Positions 8,260 to 17,656 are shown, counted from the first letter of the stretch. The stretch is DNA of 64,000 bases from Streptomyces sp. NBC_00457 (GCF_036014015.1 NZ_CP107905.1:10664001-10728000); one strand, 5' to 3'. Notes: generated by a model not told the origin, from the letters alone. Program-made: numbers and translations.

Positions 8260-9420
8260 TCACCCGCCCGCGCGGACGGACGGGAGGACTTCGTGCTCCA
8301 GGAACGTGCGCAGGTCGACGTCCACGTTCTCGTGACCCTCGCGGGTGTTCCCGGTGACCACCACGACGATGTCCTCTGCGGGCAGCAGGTAGATGTACTG
8401 GCCCCCGTGCCCCCAGGCGAACGGCGTGGCGCGGCCGCCGATCCGGCGGTTCCACCACCCGTGCGCGTAGGAGAACCCGTCGCCGGCGGAGGTGACCGGA
8501 CGCATCGACTGCGCGGCTGTCTCCCGGGGGACTACCTGCCGGCCCTGCCACCGCCCCTTGTTCAGGTAGAGCAGTCCGAACTTTGCCAGCTCCCGTGGCG
8601 TCAGGTAGAGGTTGTAGCCACCCGAGTAGACCCCTTGAGGGTCCCGTCCCCAGTGCTCGGCGGTGATCCCGAGCGGATCGAACAGGTACCGCTGGGCGAA
8701 CCCGCAGGTGCTGCTGCCGCTGGCCCGCTGGAGCACCGCGGAGAGCAGATGCGTGTTCCCCGAGCTGTAGTTGAACGCTTTGCCGGGCTCGTGCTCCAGG
8801 TCCCGGTCGACTATCGCCTTCACCCAGTCGCGCTGCTTCTCGACCGTGTACTCGGCCTCGTCCTCCTTCCACTGCCACCCGGCGGTCATGGTCAGCAGGT
8901 GCCGGAGCGTTATCCGCCGCTTGGCGGCCGGGGCGTCGGCGAAGTACTCCGGCAGGTACCGGCGCACGGGGTCGTCGACGCTGCCGATGAACCCCTGCCG
9001 CACAGCGATCCCGATCAGGGCTTGGAGCATGCTCTTGGACGACGAGTGGACGTTGTTGCTGTGGCCCCTGTGGCTGCCGTGGAAGTACCGCTCGGCCACC
9101 AGCCGGCCGTGCCGCACCACCAGCGCGCTGAACACCGACCGCTCCCGGCCGAGTCGGCGCAGCCCGGCGTCCAGCACCGCCGGGTCCATCCCGGCCGACT
9201 GCGGGGAGCCGACGCGCCAGCCGTGGCCGGGACGGGGATCGATGCGGGTGCGGTTGGTCTCGTAGAACGTGCCGTTGTCCTCCGGCGTCTGCCAGATCCG
9301 GTCACAGTCCACGCCGGACCCGGTGGTCGCGGTGCGGGCGGTCGACGGGCCCAGGACAGGCTGGGCGAGGACGAGCGCGGCACCGAGCAGGAGGGCCCGT
9401 GGCCGCAGGTAGCGCGTCAT
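8260..9420 (-). CDS. Secreted serine hydrolase, beta-lactamase/EstB family
   Basis: A class C beta-lactamase-fold hydrolase or esterase. The N-terminus MTRYLRPRALLLG... is a signal peptide of about 29 residues. The catalytic SxxK motif is SSSK in HSSSKSML, a YSS motif occupies the place of YxN (NYSSGN), and WGHGG near the C-terminus takes the place of KTG. These are the three active-site elements. About 386 residues. GGAGAGAG precedes the ATG. Esterases, D-aminopeptidases and true lactamases share this fold, so no antibiotic resistance is claimed. Confidence 0.88.
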   Translation of the reverse strand: MTRYLRPRALLLGAALVLAQPVLGPSTARTATTGSGVDCDRIWQTPEDNGTFYETNRTRIDPRPGHGWRVGSPQSAGMDPAVLDAGLRRLGRERSVFSALVVRHGRLVAERYFHGSHRGHSNNVHSSSKSMLQALIGIAVRQGFIGSVDDPVRRYLPEYFADAPAAKRRITLRHLLTMTAGWQWKEDEAEYTVEKQRDWVKAIVDRDLEHEPGKAFNYSSGNTHLLSAVLQRASGSSTCGFAQRYLFDPLGITAEHWGRDPQGVYSGGYNLYLTPRELAKFGLLYLNKGRWQGRQVVPRETAAQSMRPVTSAGDGFSYAHGWWNRRIGGRATPFAWGHGGQYIYLLPAEDIVVVVTGNTREGHENVDVDLRTFLEHEVLPSVRAGG

Positions 9421-9599
9421 GGCGGTCTGCTCTCTCCGGGTTCGCGTGGTTCCCCCTGACAGTCGCGAGGGGGCACTCGGCCTACCGGTGATTCTGCCGC
9501 TATCGGGAGCGAGACTTCCGCGAAAGCCAAGTTGACTGAGAACACCGACCCGCGGCGATCTCAAACGACCTGGCACCCCAGCAGGTCAGCGGCTCTCCA

Positions 9600-9874
9600 C
9601 CTGTCAGACGCCCTTCGACAGGACAACTCCTGTCCCGTCGTGCCTTGTCACCGAGCAGGGCCCAGGCGAGGCAGCCCAGGCACCACCACACCCACGCCTG
9701 CTCGCCGACGCGCACCAGGGAACCGGTCCACAGGAGCATCGTCGCCACCAGGAGGTAAGGGAGACCGCAGAACGCGGTGCCACGCCCGACGCCGATGTGT
9801 TCCCGGCGGCGCTGCCGGAGCGACAGGCGGCCCGCCCGGTTGGCCGCCAGGTCCTGCGGGGTAAAGCCGAGCGC
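9600..9874 (-). pseudogene. In-frame continuation beyond the TAG, second DLAANRAG module
   Basis: Directly after TAG 9875-9877 the same frame reads ALGFTPQDLAANRAGRLS, matching the N-terminal motif of the preceding gene, then a hydrophobic segment (LLVATMLLWTGSLV) and WVWWCLGCLAWALLG. No start codon lies between the TAG and the motif, so this cannot easily be a separate gene. The simplest reading is a longer protein with two copies of the module, broken by a nonsense mutation; readthrough is the alternative. Confidence 0.5.
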
Positions 9875-10558
9875 CTAGGCCAGCCGGATACCGGGCGAGG
9901 CCCCCTGCTCGGTGACGGGCTCCGCTTCTTCGCTGTCGACCGGCTCCGCCGACAGCAGCAGCGGCCCCGCGCCGCGCCTGATCGGTTCCAGCCAGTAGAG
10001 CCGGTAGGGCCCCGGCGGCGGCAGCGGCGGCGCCCCCTCGGCCACCGGCACCGGCTGCTCGCCCACCCGCGCCTCGCGCCGCTCATCGGCCTGCTCCGCC
10101 ACCTGGACGATCCGGCCCATCGCGGCGCCGATCCGCGGAGCGGCCAGGGCGGCGGCCCTGCGGCGGCGCCACCGACGGAGCTCACGGTGTTCACGGCGCT
10201 TCTCGCACCGCTTCCCGCCCTCGGCCACCAGCAACCCTCCCATCACCATCACCATCGCCGGAAGGAGGAGCACACAGATGACGACGAAGGCCAAGGCGAA
10301 GACGGAGCCGAGGAAGCCGCGGTCGTCGGCGTGGTCCATGGCGTTCACGGCCAGCACCGCCAGCACGAAGCCCGCGATGATCAATACCCACCCGGCCACG
10401 ATCAGCAGAGGCCACCAGACGAGCGGGACACGGGAGTTGCCGATGATCATCGCCCGCTGAGCAGGCGTCACCCTACCCTCGGCGTTGGCCGCCACCAGGT
10501 CCGCGTCGGCCCAGTCGGTCCAGACAGTCCGGTCGGCTCTCTGCGACTCCCTGTCCAT
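9875..10558 (-). CDS. Two-TM membrane protein ending at an in-frame TAG
   Basis: The start MDRESQRAD at 10558 has GGAGG 5 nt upstream. The N-terminal motif DLVAANAEGRVTPAQR is followed by two membrane segments (VWWPLLIVAGWVLIIAGF and a second near residue 75), then an Arg-rich cytoplasmic stretch and an acidic tail. The frame stops at TAG 9875-9877, but coding-like sequence continues in the same frame beyond it (next entry). The upstream region has a run of 15 G on the coding strand. Function unknown. Confidence 0.7.
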   Translation of the reverse strand: MDRESQRADRTVWTDWADADLVAANAEGRVTPAQRAMIIGNSRVPLVWWPLLIVAGWVLIIAGFVLAVLAVNAMDHADDRGFLGSVFALAFVVICVLLLPAMVMVMGGLLVAEGGKRCEKRREHRELRRWRRRRAAALAAPRIGAAMGRIVQVAEQADERREARVGEQPVPVAEGAPPLPPPGPYRLYWLEPIRRGAGPLLLSAEPVDSEEAEPVTEQGASPGIRLA

Positions 10559-10569
10559 GTGTCCTCCGT

Positions 10570-10584
10570 CCCCCCCCCCCCCCC
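10570..10584. repeat. Run of 15 C (15 G on the coding strand)
   Basis: A mononucleotide tract just upstream of the GGAGG ribosome site of the minus-strand membrane-protein gene. Beyond it are two copies of GGAGTTCGGGG and an AACTCC complement. Tracts this long are prone to slippage and could change expression, or their length may be an assembly artefact. Confidence 0.8.
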
Positions 10585-10906
10585 GAACTCCCTTGGAGTT
10601 ATGCCCCGAACTCCGGTGGAGACACTGAATATCGAGGCGCGGTGACGCAGAATCGAGGGAACCGCCCGGGGGCTGAGGGGCATCGATATAGGCGCGGGAC
10701 TGCAGACGGAGCAACCGCGCCCGCGCGCCGGAACCGGCTGCCCGGTCTGCGTTGAGAATTTCCCCAGTCTTGCACCGTTCCTGGCCGATCTGGAAGCAGG
10801 GGATGAGACGAACCCCCGGGACAAGATCGTGAGACAGAATGCCGTGGCTCCTGAATGAGACAGCCGAGAGAAGCGCAGGTCGCCACGTCCGAACGGGACA
10901 TTCCGA

Positions 10907-11422
10907 ATGAGGGCCTACAACAAGGGACTTGCCCCGCCGGGACTGCAGAACGTGCCGGTGCAGTGGATGCACTGCACGGTCCTGCACGCCGTCGGCCTGA
11001 GCGTCACCAGCGTCGACGTGGACGCGCTCCTCGAGGAAGTCGGGAGCTACGCCCAGACAGTGCAGCCCTTCACCCTGACATTCGACCGGCCCGCCGTGGG
11101 CAACGTCGCTGTGGAGATCAGCGGATGGCCGGGACGCCCGTTCAACGAGATCGTGGAAACCCTCACCCAGGCGACAGCCCGCACCGGAGCCGCCTTCAAG
11201 GCCGCCCCGAGCCGCTACCCCCACATCTCCCTCGCCTACACCGCAGACGGCGCTGAAGACGTCGACGCGGCCACCCTCAAGGCCGCGCTCGCGGACATCG
11301 GGCACCCGCTGTCCGGGACCGTGGTCGCGGACCGGCTGCACCTCGTTGAACAGTGGCACGACGGCGCCCACATCGTGTGGAACCCGATCGCCGAAGTGCC
11401 TCTCGCGGGAGTGAGGGCATGA
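10907..11422 (+). CDS. 2'-5' RNA ligase-like 2H phosphoesterase, short N-terminus
   Basis: Two HxT/S motifs of the 2H superfamily are present, HCTV near residue 22 and HISLAY near residue 105, with about 170 residues in all. Streptomyces relatives usually have some 30-40 more residues before the first motif (a strand with FHWH). The frame upstream closes at a TGA only 17 codons before the ATG, so the N-terminus is probably lost or genuinely short. The ribosome site is weak. It overlaps the next gene by 4 bp. Likely acts on 2',3'-cyclic or 2'-5' phosphodiester bonds. Confidence 0.7.
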   Translation: MRAYNKGLAPPGLQNVPVQWMHCTVLHAVGLSVTSVDVDALLEEVGSYAQTVQPFTLTFDRPAVGNVAVEISGWPGRPFNEIVETLTQATARTGAAFKAAPSRYPHISLAYTADGAEDVDAATLKAALADIGHPLSGTVVADRLHLVEQWHDGAHIVWNPIAEVPLAGVRA

Positions 11423-11721
11423 GAGCGTTTCCCGGACCCATCCCGATGCACGGTGACACCGTCCAGGTCACTACCGACATCACCACGGTGACCATCGCCG
11501 GGAGCATCACGTCCCAGGGCGTCGTGCGCGGCGGCAAAGGGTTCGTTGAGCTCACCCTGCCCGATGGCGACCCGCAACAGCGGCGCGACCTGGAGCGGGC
11601 CAAGTGGTACCAGTACAAGCTGTACCGCGGCAGTGAGCTGCTCTACCTGTCTCCGCTCCTGACACTCAGAGAGACCCGAAGGGCCGAAGACGGGGCCCTG
11701 GTGGTCACAGGATCTCCCTGA
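11419..11721 (+). CDS. Conserved-type hypothetical protein, 100 aa
   Basis: ATG overlaps the stop of the preceding 2H phosphoesterase gene (ATGA), so translation is probably coupled. The protein is predicted mostly beta strand with a repeated VQVTTDITTVTIAG / GFVELTLPDGD pattern, and has no signal peptide or membrane segment. I do not recognise the family. Coupling suggests it works with the 2H enzyme. Confidence 0.65.
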   Translation: MRAFPGPIPMHGDTVQVTTDITTVTIAGSITSQGVVRGGKGFVELTLPDGDPQQRRDLERAKWYQYKLYRGSELLYLSPLLTLRETRRAEDGALVVTGSP

Positions 11722-11938
11722 CCGGCACCCGCCGCCGTTCCCGAACGACCAAGTCGTAGCCCGCCGCGCGGGCGCTTGGGCTGCCGGGACGCCACGTCGC
11801 CGGGCACCGGTGTTGGCCAGCACGACTCATGCGATCACCCTCCGCCGACCACCCACCTCAGCGCCAGCAGCACCCGGCCGCCCGTCGGCTTCCGGGAAGG
11901 GCTACAGCCCGCCCGGCCCGGTCCGTACGCTGAGCGGC

Positions 11939-12751
11939 GTGACGGATCTTCAGCACCTCGCCGACGCCCTGGCCACCGACTACCTGCACGGCCGGTGGCA
12001 ACCGGAGCCGACCGAGGAACACCGCACGCGCATCCTGTCCGCCGGCGCCAGCGCGGACGGCGGCCTGGACCGCCTGGGCGACGGAGGCGTCATCACGGCC
12101 GCCGCGATCACGCAGATGCTCCGCCCGGCCCTCACCGAACGGGACGCGGAGCAGTGGCGCATAGCTGAAGTCCTGCGCGCCTACCCGGACGGCGATCCCC
12201 TCGCGCAGGCCCTCACCCGGGACCTGGTGCACGCGATCGCCGCCGACCACCACCCGGGCCTCACCCCGTACGCCGACCGCTACACCGAGGCCCCCGCCCC
12301 CTACACCGCCACCGCCCCCACGGTCTTCATCGCGGGCGGGATCACCGGCGTGCGGAACTGGCAGCTGTCCGCAGCCCTCCAGCTGCTCGCCACCAGCACG
12401 GCGCACATCCTCAACCCCCGCCGTTCCTCCTTCCCGGGCCACGAACCGGCCGCCGCGCGCGAGCAGATCGCCTGGGAACATGCCGCCCTCGCCGCCTCCG
12501 ACGTGATCCTGTTCTGGTTCCCCGCAGGCGCCGTGCAGCCCATCGCCCTGTACGAGCTCGGAGCACACACCGCCCAGGGCGCGGCGATCGCGGTCGGCAC
12601 CGACCCCGCCTACGAGCGGCGCCTGGACGTGGTCGAACAGCTCCGCCACGCCCGCCCCGAACTTGAGGTCCACGACTGCCTGCCCGCCACCGTGCGCGCC
12701 GCCACCGCCCTGCTCCCGGCCACCGCGCACCCGACACCCACGGGACGCTGA
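11939..12751 (+). CDS. Nucleoside 2-deoxyribosyltransferase-like domain protein
   Basis: The C-terminal half has the deoxyribosyltransferase-like layout: VFIAGGITGVRNWQ at the first strand, then ASDVILFWFPAG and ALYELGAHT, where the Glu would be the nucleophile region. The N-terminal 100 residues are helical and unassigned. Length about 270. The GTG start is preceded by TACGCT seven bases upstream and no ribosome site, which suggests a leaderless transcript. Relatives act on nucleosides or on nucleotide sugars in signalling and phage-related contexts; the substrate is not predictable here. Confidence 0.7.
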   Translation: MTDLQHLADALATDYLHGRWQPEPTEEHRTRILSAGASADGGLDRLGDGGVITAAAITQMLRPALTERDAEQWRIAEVLRAYPDGDPLAQALTRDLVHAIAADHHPGLTPYADRYTEAPAPYTATAPTVFIAGGITGVRNWQLSAALQLLATSTAHILNPRRSSFPGHEPAAAREQIAWEHAALAASDVILFWFPAGAVQPIALYELGAHTAQGAAIAVGTDPAYERRLDVVEQLRHARPELEVHDCLPATVRAATALLPATAHPTPTGR

Positions 12752-12755
12752 CACG

Positions 12756-12884
12756 ATGACCCGATCCACCAACACACCGCTGCCCAACGGGGCGTGGCGG
12801 CGCCGTGCACCCGCACCGCTCCGGATCGCTCTGCAGCTCACCGTGGGCGTCCTGGCCGCTGTGCTCGCGTACGCGGCGCCATAG
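12756..12884 (+). CDS. Small single-TM protein, 42 aa
   Basis: ATG lies 4 bp after the stop of the deoxyribosyltransferase-like gene. The product has a basic N-terminus and one C-terminal membrane segment (IALQLTVGVLAAVLAYAA). Composition and placement support a real, co-transcribed gene. Function unknown. Confidence 0.5.
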   Translation: MTRSTNTPLPNGAWRRRAPAPLRIALQLTVGVLAAVLAYAAP

Positions 12885-12935
12885 AAGGAACGCCGCCGTC
12901 GACTTGGCCGCAACTGCAGCCAGCATCGGCGCTAC

Positions 12936-13139
12936 TTAGGGCAACGGCCTGTCGGGGCAGAGGCCCCCGCAGAGGGTGGTGAACTCTCCGGCTTTGGCGG
13001 GGAGATGGGAGGCCTCCCAGGGCAGCGGCTTGGTGGGTGCGGTGCGGCCGGGCTCGGCTGCGGAGGCGCCGGATACGAAGCCCATGGTGAGTGCCACGGC
13101 GGCCAGCAGGCCGGCGGACAGACGAGCAACAGTGCGCAT
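12936..13139 (-). CDS. Small secreted peptide, 67 aa
   Basis: Signal peptide MRTVARLSAGLLAAVALTMG with an ASA-A cleavage site near residue 27, leaving a mature peptide of about 40 residues with two Cys (LCGGLC) and several Pro. GGGGGA lies 7 nt before the ATG. Divergent from the LuxR-type gene at 13288. No family recognised. Confidence 0.65.
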   Translation of the reverse strand: MRTVARLSAGLLAAVALTMGFVSGASAAEPGRTAPTKPLPWEASHLPAKAGEFTTLCGGLCPDRPLP

Positions 13140-13287
13140 GAGTTATCCCCCTTGACTTAAAGCCGGGCAGCCAGGTCAGGCCGCCCCTGCGGTCATCCTC
13201 GCGGCCGGTAGCTTTCAGGGCTTCGCGATGGTGGTTTTCGTTCGGCTGGCGGGGCACGTCCGGCCGACCACCGTGCACAATCTGAAC

Positions 13288-16110
13288 GTGGCCAATCAGA
13301 GGACACCTCCCGAGGTAGGCATCTCGGTCCGTGAGGCCGAGGTCCTTGCCGCACTCGGTGAACATTTGACCAACGCCGAGATCGGCGCTCGGTTGTTCAT
13401 CTCTATCCGCACCGTTGAAAGTCATGTCTCCTCGTTGCTGCGCAAGCTACAGGTGGACGATCGCCGTGCCCTGGCTGCTGTATCGGCGAACCTGCTCTCT
13501 GATCCGGAGGGCGCGCCGGCCGCAGTCGCGGCGCTGCCCTCGCCGTTGACGCCGTTTGTCGGGCGGGTGGCCGAGCGGGCGGCGCTGAGCAAAGCGCTGC
13601 GCGAGCATCGGCTGGTCACGGTTGTGGGACCGGGCGGGGTCGGCAAGACCCGCCTGGCCCTGAGCGTCGCTGCTGAGGCGAACGATCGGTTCGCCGACGG
13701 CGTTTGGTACGTCAACCTGGTACCCGTAGTCGACCCATTGGTGATCGCGGCGGCGATTGCGGACGCGCTGGGCCTCGGGGAGAGTGCGGGCCGCTCAGCG
13801 ACGGACAACGTCCTGGGCTGGACGGCCGGCCGGGAAACGCTGCTCGTGCTGGACAACTGCGAGCACCTGCTGGACGGCGTGGTGGTCCTGCTGGAACGGC
13901 TACTGGCCGGCAGCCCCCGGCTGGCGGTGCTCGCCACCAGCCGGGCCAGGTTGCTGGTGCCCTTCGAATGGGTGTTTGCGGTGCCCGGGATGTCCGTCGA
14001 AGCCGACGACAGCGGCCCCGGTGACGCGGTCGAGCTGTTTGTTGGGCGGGCCTCGGCCGGCGGGAGCCTGCTGACGTCCGACGACAACAAGCGCATCGCC
14101 GCCGTCTGCCGGTGCCTGGACGGCATGGCGCTGGCGATAGAACTGGCCGCTGCCCGGTACGCGTCGCTCGGACTTGATGGGCTCGAAGCCGGGTTGGCCA
14201 ACCGGCTGCGGCTGCTGACCGGCGGACCACGGATCGATGACCGGCACCGTTCGTTGCGCGCGACGCTCGACTGGAGTTACGCGCTGCTGGCCCAACCCGA
14301 TCAGGCGGTGCTGCGCCGGATCTCGGTTTTCGCCGGCCCGTTCACCGCCGGCGCTGCGGCGACGGTTCTGGCCGGTTGGCCGCCGGAGCCGGCCGGCTCC
14401 ATGGCGACCATCCTGGCCGGGCTCGCCGACCAGAGCTTGCTGATCGCGATCGCGGAGCCGAGTGGAACTCGCTACCGCGCCTTGGAAACGATCTGTGAGT
14501 ACGGCGCAGATCGGCTCGAAGACGCCGGCGAGTCGGACCAGGCACTCTCGCGCCACCTCAATTGGTGTCTGGATGAAAGCGCAGATCTCCAGGTCACCTC
14601 CCGCGAACTCGCCGGTTCCTGGAGAGGGGCGTTCGATCGGGTTGCCGACGAGTTGCGGGGTGCCCTGGCCTGGGCGGCCGGCAACACTGAATACCGTCCC
14701 GAGGGGTACCGGTTGGCGATCGGGTTGGCCGAGCTGGCCTTCACCCGGGGCATGCCCGGGGAGTCGCAGCGGTGCTACGAGCAGGCGGCCGAGCTCGCCG
14801 CGGACGACTTGCTGGCCGCCGGCGCCTTGCGCTGTGCGGCAGGTGCCGCCGAGTCTCGGCATTTCGGCAACGACGCGCTGCGGCTGCGCAGGGCTGCGGC
14901 CGACGCAGCGATACGAGCGGGTGATCGGGTTGGCGCGGCTGGTGACCTCGCCCGGAATGCCGAGTTCATCAACCGCGCCCCGGGGCTGATCGAGACCAAG
15001 CCCGCGGCCGGAGAGGTGGAGGCGCTGATCGCCGAGGCGTGGACGCTGGCCGACAGCGACCTGGCTGCGCAGGCGCGCCTGCTCACCGCCGAGGCGTGCA
15101 ACGGCGCGATCGCCGATCCGGCCACCCTCGAGCTCATCGAGCGCGCGCTCACGCTGGCCCGCCGCATCGACGACCCACTGATCGAGAGCGCCGCGCTCGA
15201 CCAGCTCACCGCGGTGCAGCTGGGCCGCGGCGAGGTCCGAGCCGCGGCGGCCAGCGCGATGCGGCGCACCGAGCTGCTGGCCCCGCTGCAGGTGACGGCC
15301 ACGACCGGGTTGGAGTTCTTCGACGGGTTCGGCATGGCCGACCATTGCGCCGTCGCCGCCGGTGACCTACGAGCCGCGAGGAGACATGCCGAGCGCCTGC
15401 GGGACCTGCCGTTCTACCGTGAGGAGGGCCACTTGGCGACCAGGCGGATGCTCGTCGTCACGGCGCTCGCGGGCGACTGGGACGAGACGATCACGCTGGC
15501 GGAGCGTTTCCGCGAGGGGTGGGGCCGGGCCGGCCGGCCGCGTGCGGGCAATCTCAGGAGCGCCGCGTATGCGGCCGCGACGGTCCACGGACTGCGCGGG
15601 GACGACGACGCCCGTGCTGTGTGGCTGGACATCATCGATGCCCTCGGGACGCCGGGCCGCTCGCCGTCACCGCTTCGGTACGGCGAATTTTTCGACGCCT
15701 TGCTCCTGCTGCACCGCGGTCTGCCCCAGCAGGCGGTGCAGGTGTTGCACACGCCTCCGGGGCAGTTGACGGACTGGTACGACAGCGTGTGGCGTACCTG
15801 GTACGCCGCCGTGTGGGCCGAGGCAGCAGCCCTCAGCGGGCACCAGGACGCCGCCGCTCGCATACAGCGCGCGCGCCTGGTGACGGTGGGAAACCCGATC
15901 GCCACCGCCATCGTCGACCGAGCGGCGGTCTTGGCCTCAGGAGACGTCGGCCGCGACGGTTTGACCGCCGCGGCCGCTGCCCTGGAGGGTGCCGGCTGCC
16001 GCTACCAATGGGCCCGGGCGCTCGTCTTCCTCGGCGGGGAGCAACGAGCACGTGGCGAGTCCGAGCTGGCGAGGATGGGTGCGACGGCTATGGCCTGGCC
16101 TCCACAATGA
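13288..16110 (+). CDS. LuxR-HTH / NB-ARC-type ATPase / TPR transcriptional regulator
   Basis: About 940 residues. The LuxR-type HTH is N-terminal (VREAEVLAALGEHLTNAEIG ... RTVESHVSSLL), then an AfsR/STAND-like ATPase with Walker A GPGGVGKTRLAL about 110 residues in and Walker B LLVLDNCEH, then a helical TPR-like sensor half. The HTH-first order differs from classical LAL regulators, where it is C-terminal. Start: GTG 13288 looks leaderless; ATG 13228 is 20 codons upstream in frame. The 3' end overlaps the decayed methyltransferase on the other strand by 23 bp. Its target is not evident. Confidence 0.85.
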   Translation: MANQRTPPEVGISVREAEVLAALGEHLTNAEIGARLFISIRTVESHVSSLLRKLQVDDRRALAAVSANLLSDPEGAPAAVAALPSPLTPFVGRVAERAALSKALREHRLVTVVGPGGVGKTRLALSVAAEANDRFADGVWYVNLVPVVDPLVIAAAIADALGLGESAGRSATDNVLGWTAGRETLLVLDNCEHLLDGVVVLLERLLAGSPRLAVLATSRARLLVPFEWVFAVPGMSVEADDSGPGDAVELFVGRASAGGSLLTSDDNKRIAAVCRCLDGMALAIELAAARYASLGLDGLEAGLANRLRLLTGGPRIDDRHRSLRATLDWSYALLAQPDQAVLRRISVFAGPFTAGAAATVLAGWPPEPAGSMATILAGLADQSLLIAIAEPSGTRYRALETICEYGADRLEDAGESDQALSRHLNWCLDESADLQVTSRELAGSWRGAFDRVADELRGALAWAAGNTEYRPEGYRLAIGLAELAFTRGMPGESQRCYEQAAELAADDLLAAGALRCAAGAAESRHFGNDALRLRRAAADAAIRAGDRVGAAGDLARNAEFINRAPGLIETKPAAGEVEALIAEAWTLADSDLAAQARLLTAEACNGAIADPATLELIERALTLARRIDDPLIESAALDQLTAVQLGRGEVRAAAASAMRRTELLAPLQVTATTGLEFFDGFGMADHCAVAAGDLRAARRHAERLRDLPFYREEGHLATRRMLVVTALAGDWDETITLAERFREGWGRAGRPRAGNLRSAAYAAATVHGLRGDDDARAVWLDIIDALGTPGRSPSPLRYGEFFDALLLLHRGLPQQAVQVLHTPPGQLTDWYDSVWRTWYAAVWAEAAALSGHQDAAARIQRARLVTVGNPIATAIVDRAAVLASGDVGRDGLTAAAAALEGAGCRYQWARALVFLGGEQRARGESELARMGATAMAWPPQ

Positions 16111-16784
16111 TGTTGAACGGGGTCTTGGTCGCCCGCCGCACGTGGCTGAACCCGACCTCGCGCAGCACGGCGGCCAGTCGGCGTTCACCGGCCTGCGCAC
16201 CCAGTCCCAGTCCGACTTCCTGGGCCGGCGAGCCTGGCGTGCAGATCACCGTGGACGGGCCGTCATAGGTTCGTCCGACCGGGTTCAGGTTCTGCTCCAG
16301 TACGTCGCCGGCGTTCGGCTGGACCAGCAACAGCGTGCCGTCCGGTGATGGAGCGGTCATGCTCTGCCCAGCCGACGCCCGCGCCGGTGCGGAATGCGTC
16401 GACGAATACCTCGTGGTCGGCGTAGCACGACGTGATGGTCTCGAAGGTGCTGCCGAGGACGATCGGGCTGTCTTCGTTCGCGACGACCATGGCCTGTTCC
16501 GCCGGTTCATAGGTGCCGCCGCCAGCCAGGTTGTAGACGACATAGCCGCTGGCTGCCTGGTTGCCGAGCCACGCACGGACATGGCGCTCAGTGGTATCGA
16601 CGCATTGCGCCAGCACGGACGAGGTGATCGGCCCGGCGCCGGCCATCGCCTTGTAAAGGCCCAGCCGGTCGCCGATGTGCAGCAGCAGCCGGGAGATGGC
16701 TGCCCTCATGTCAAGCACCGCCTGTCCGACGAACGCCTCGAGTTTCGCCTCGTCGATCGTCGCGGCGGCGGTTGCTGTGGTCAT
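16088..16784 (-). pseudogene. SAM methyltransferase with internal deletion and frameshift
   Basis: The N-terminal part (MTTATAAATIDEAK to GVGWAEHD) has the winged-helix dimerisation region of the Rv2258c-type class I methyltransferases. Right after WAEHD, near 16350-16380, the frame changes and the text resumes at SPDGTLLLVQPNAGD, the last part of the same family (ending EVGFSHVRRATKTPFNIIVEARP). Roughly 130 residues, including the SAM-binding GxGxG region, are missing. The enzyme cannot bind SAM normally, so this is a relic. Confidence 0.85.
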
Positions 16785-17437
16785 TGGTGTCCACGCTCTT
16801 GGGTGCAGGTCCCCGATGGATCTGCGTGAAGGAGCGTGCTCGCATGCCTGGGTGCAGCGCATCGGTGCCGAGCACGGATGCCACCACGCAATCCTCGGGT
16901 CCGTGGCGGGCACGGATGTCTGATAGCCCGCTCTGGCTCAGGGTTGGCACCAGCCACAAACGGTCGCTGGTTGAGCACCCTCGAAGGAGCATTGAAGCTG
17001 ATCCCACACCACGCCGTTGCCGCCCTGGCAGCCGCTCAGCGCACCAGCATGCCGGCGCCAGGCGCGAGCCTCATGGCTGGCTGAGCACGCTCTTCGCCAT
17101 CGGCAACGGACCCGCGCTTCGGCTACCCGACGGTCGCCGCTGCGCCAGTTCCAAGGACTGCTGTCCACACCACCCGAGCCGCCGGCAGCCATGACCACGG
17201 CTGACGTCAGGGGCTCTGTCCACAATCGGGCTCCCAGCAGCGAACGGCGGGCACGTTGATGCCCACACCGCCGGGATCGTCCGGGATTCCCTACCCATTC
17301 CGCCGCCGCGCAACGCTCATCAGCAGACCGACCGTAGCCACGGCTGCCGCCACCGGACGTAGCGCACCTGCGGCGCGCATGGACCCAGGCCAGACCCACC
17401 GGCCCGTTCGGTCCAGACCAATAGAGAGAAGGACATC
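16785..17437. other. 650 bp with no recognisable gene
   Basis: Between the methyltransferase relic and a truncated secretion gene. Short frames exist on both strands but none shows a ribosome site, a family motif or consistent codon bias. It is probably debris of earlier rearrangements. Confidence 0.4.
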
Positions 17438-17505
17438 GTGAAGGCACGCAGCAAGATCTTCGGGACGCTGGTGATGGCCGCATCGGCCGGCGCCTTGAAC
17501 ATTCG
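17438..17505 (+). pseudogene. First codons of a secreted-protein gene, cut by an IS30 scar
   Basis: GAGAGAAGGACATC then GTG gives a good start, followed by a signal-peptide-like sequence VKARSKIFGTLVMAASAGAL. Coding character ends abruptly near 17500, where the IS30-like fragment begins. Only the first 20 or so codons of the original gene remain. Confidence 0.5.
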
Positions 17506-17509
17506 TTCA

Positions 17510-17605
17510 ATGGGCGCGGGCCAGGCTCACGGCGTAGTTCGCCGCGGCTTTGGACGTAGAGGGCCTGGTAGACGGACTCGTGGACCACGTGCATCTCCGG
17601 CCGGT
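17510..17605 (-). mobile_element. IS30-family transposase scar
   Basis: On the minus strand the frame reads EMHVVHESVYQALYVQSRG followed by ELRRE, the conserved HETIYQALYVQGRG helix of IS30 transposases. Both sides are truncated and no catalytic residue is left. It separates a broken secretion gene from the PASTA gene. Confidence 0.75.
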
Positions 17606-17656
17606 CGGGAGTATCCACCGCAGCCGGAGCGCCGCGCACGTCAAGAAGGGGGAATC

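Noticed and set aside
8293..9459. 388-codon plus-strand frame
   Set aside because: Antisense to the serine hydrolase whose active-site motifs are clear.
10559..11371. Upstream extension of the membrane-protein frame on the minus strand
   Set aside because: It lies antisense to the 2H phosphoesterase gene; the good ribosome site is at 10558.
13900..15345. 481-codon minus-strand frame in the LuxR-type gene
   Set aside because: Antisense shadow of the regulator; repeats of Gly, Arg and Gln without structure.
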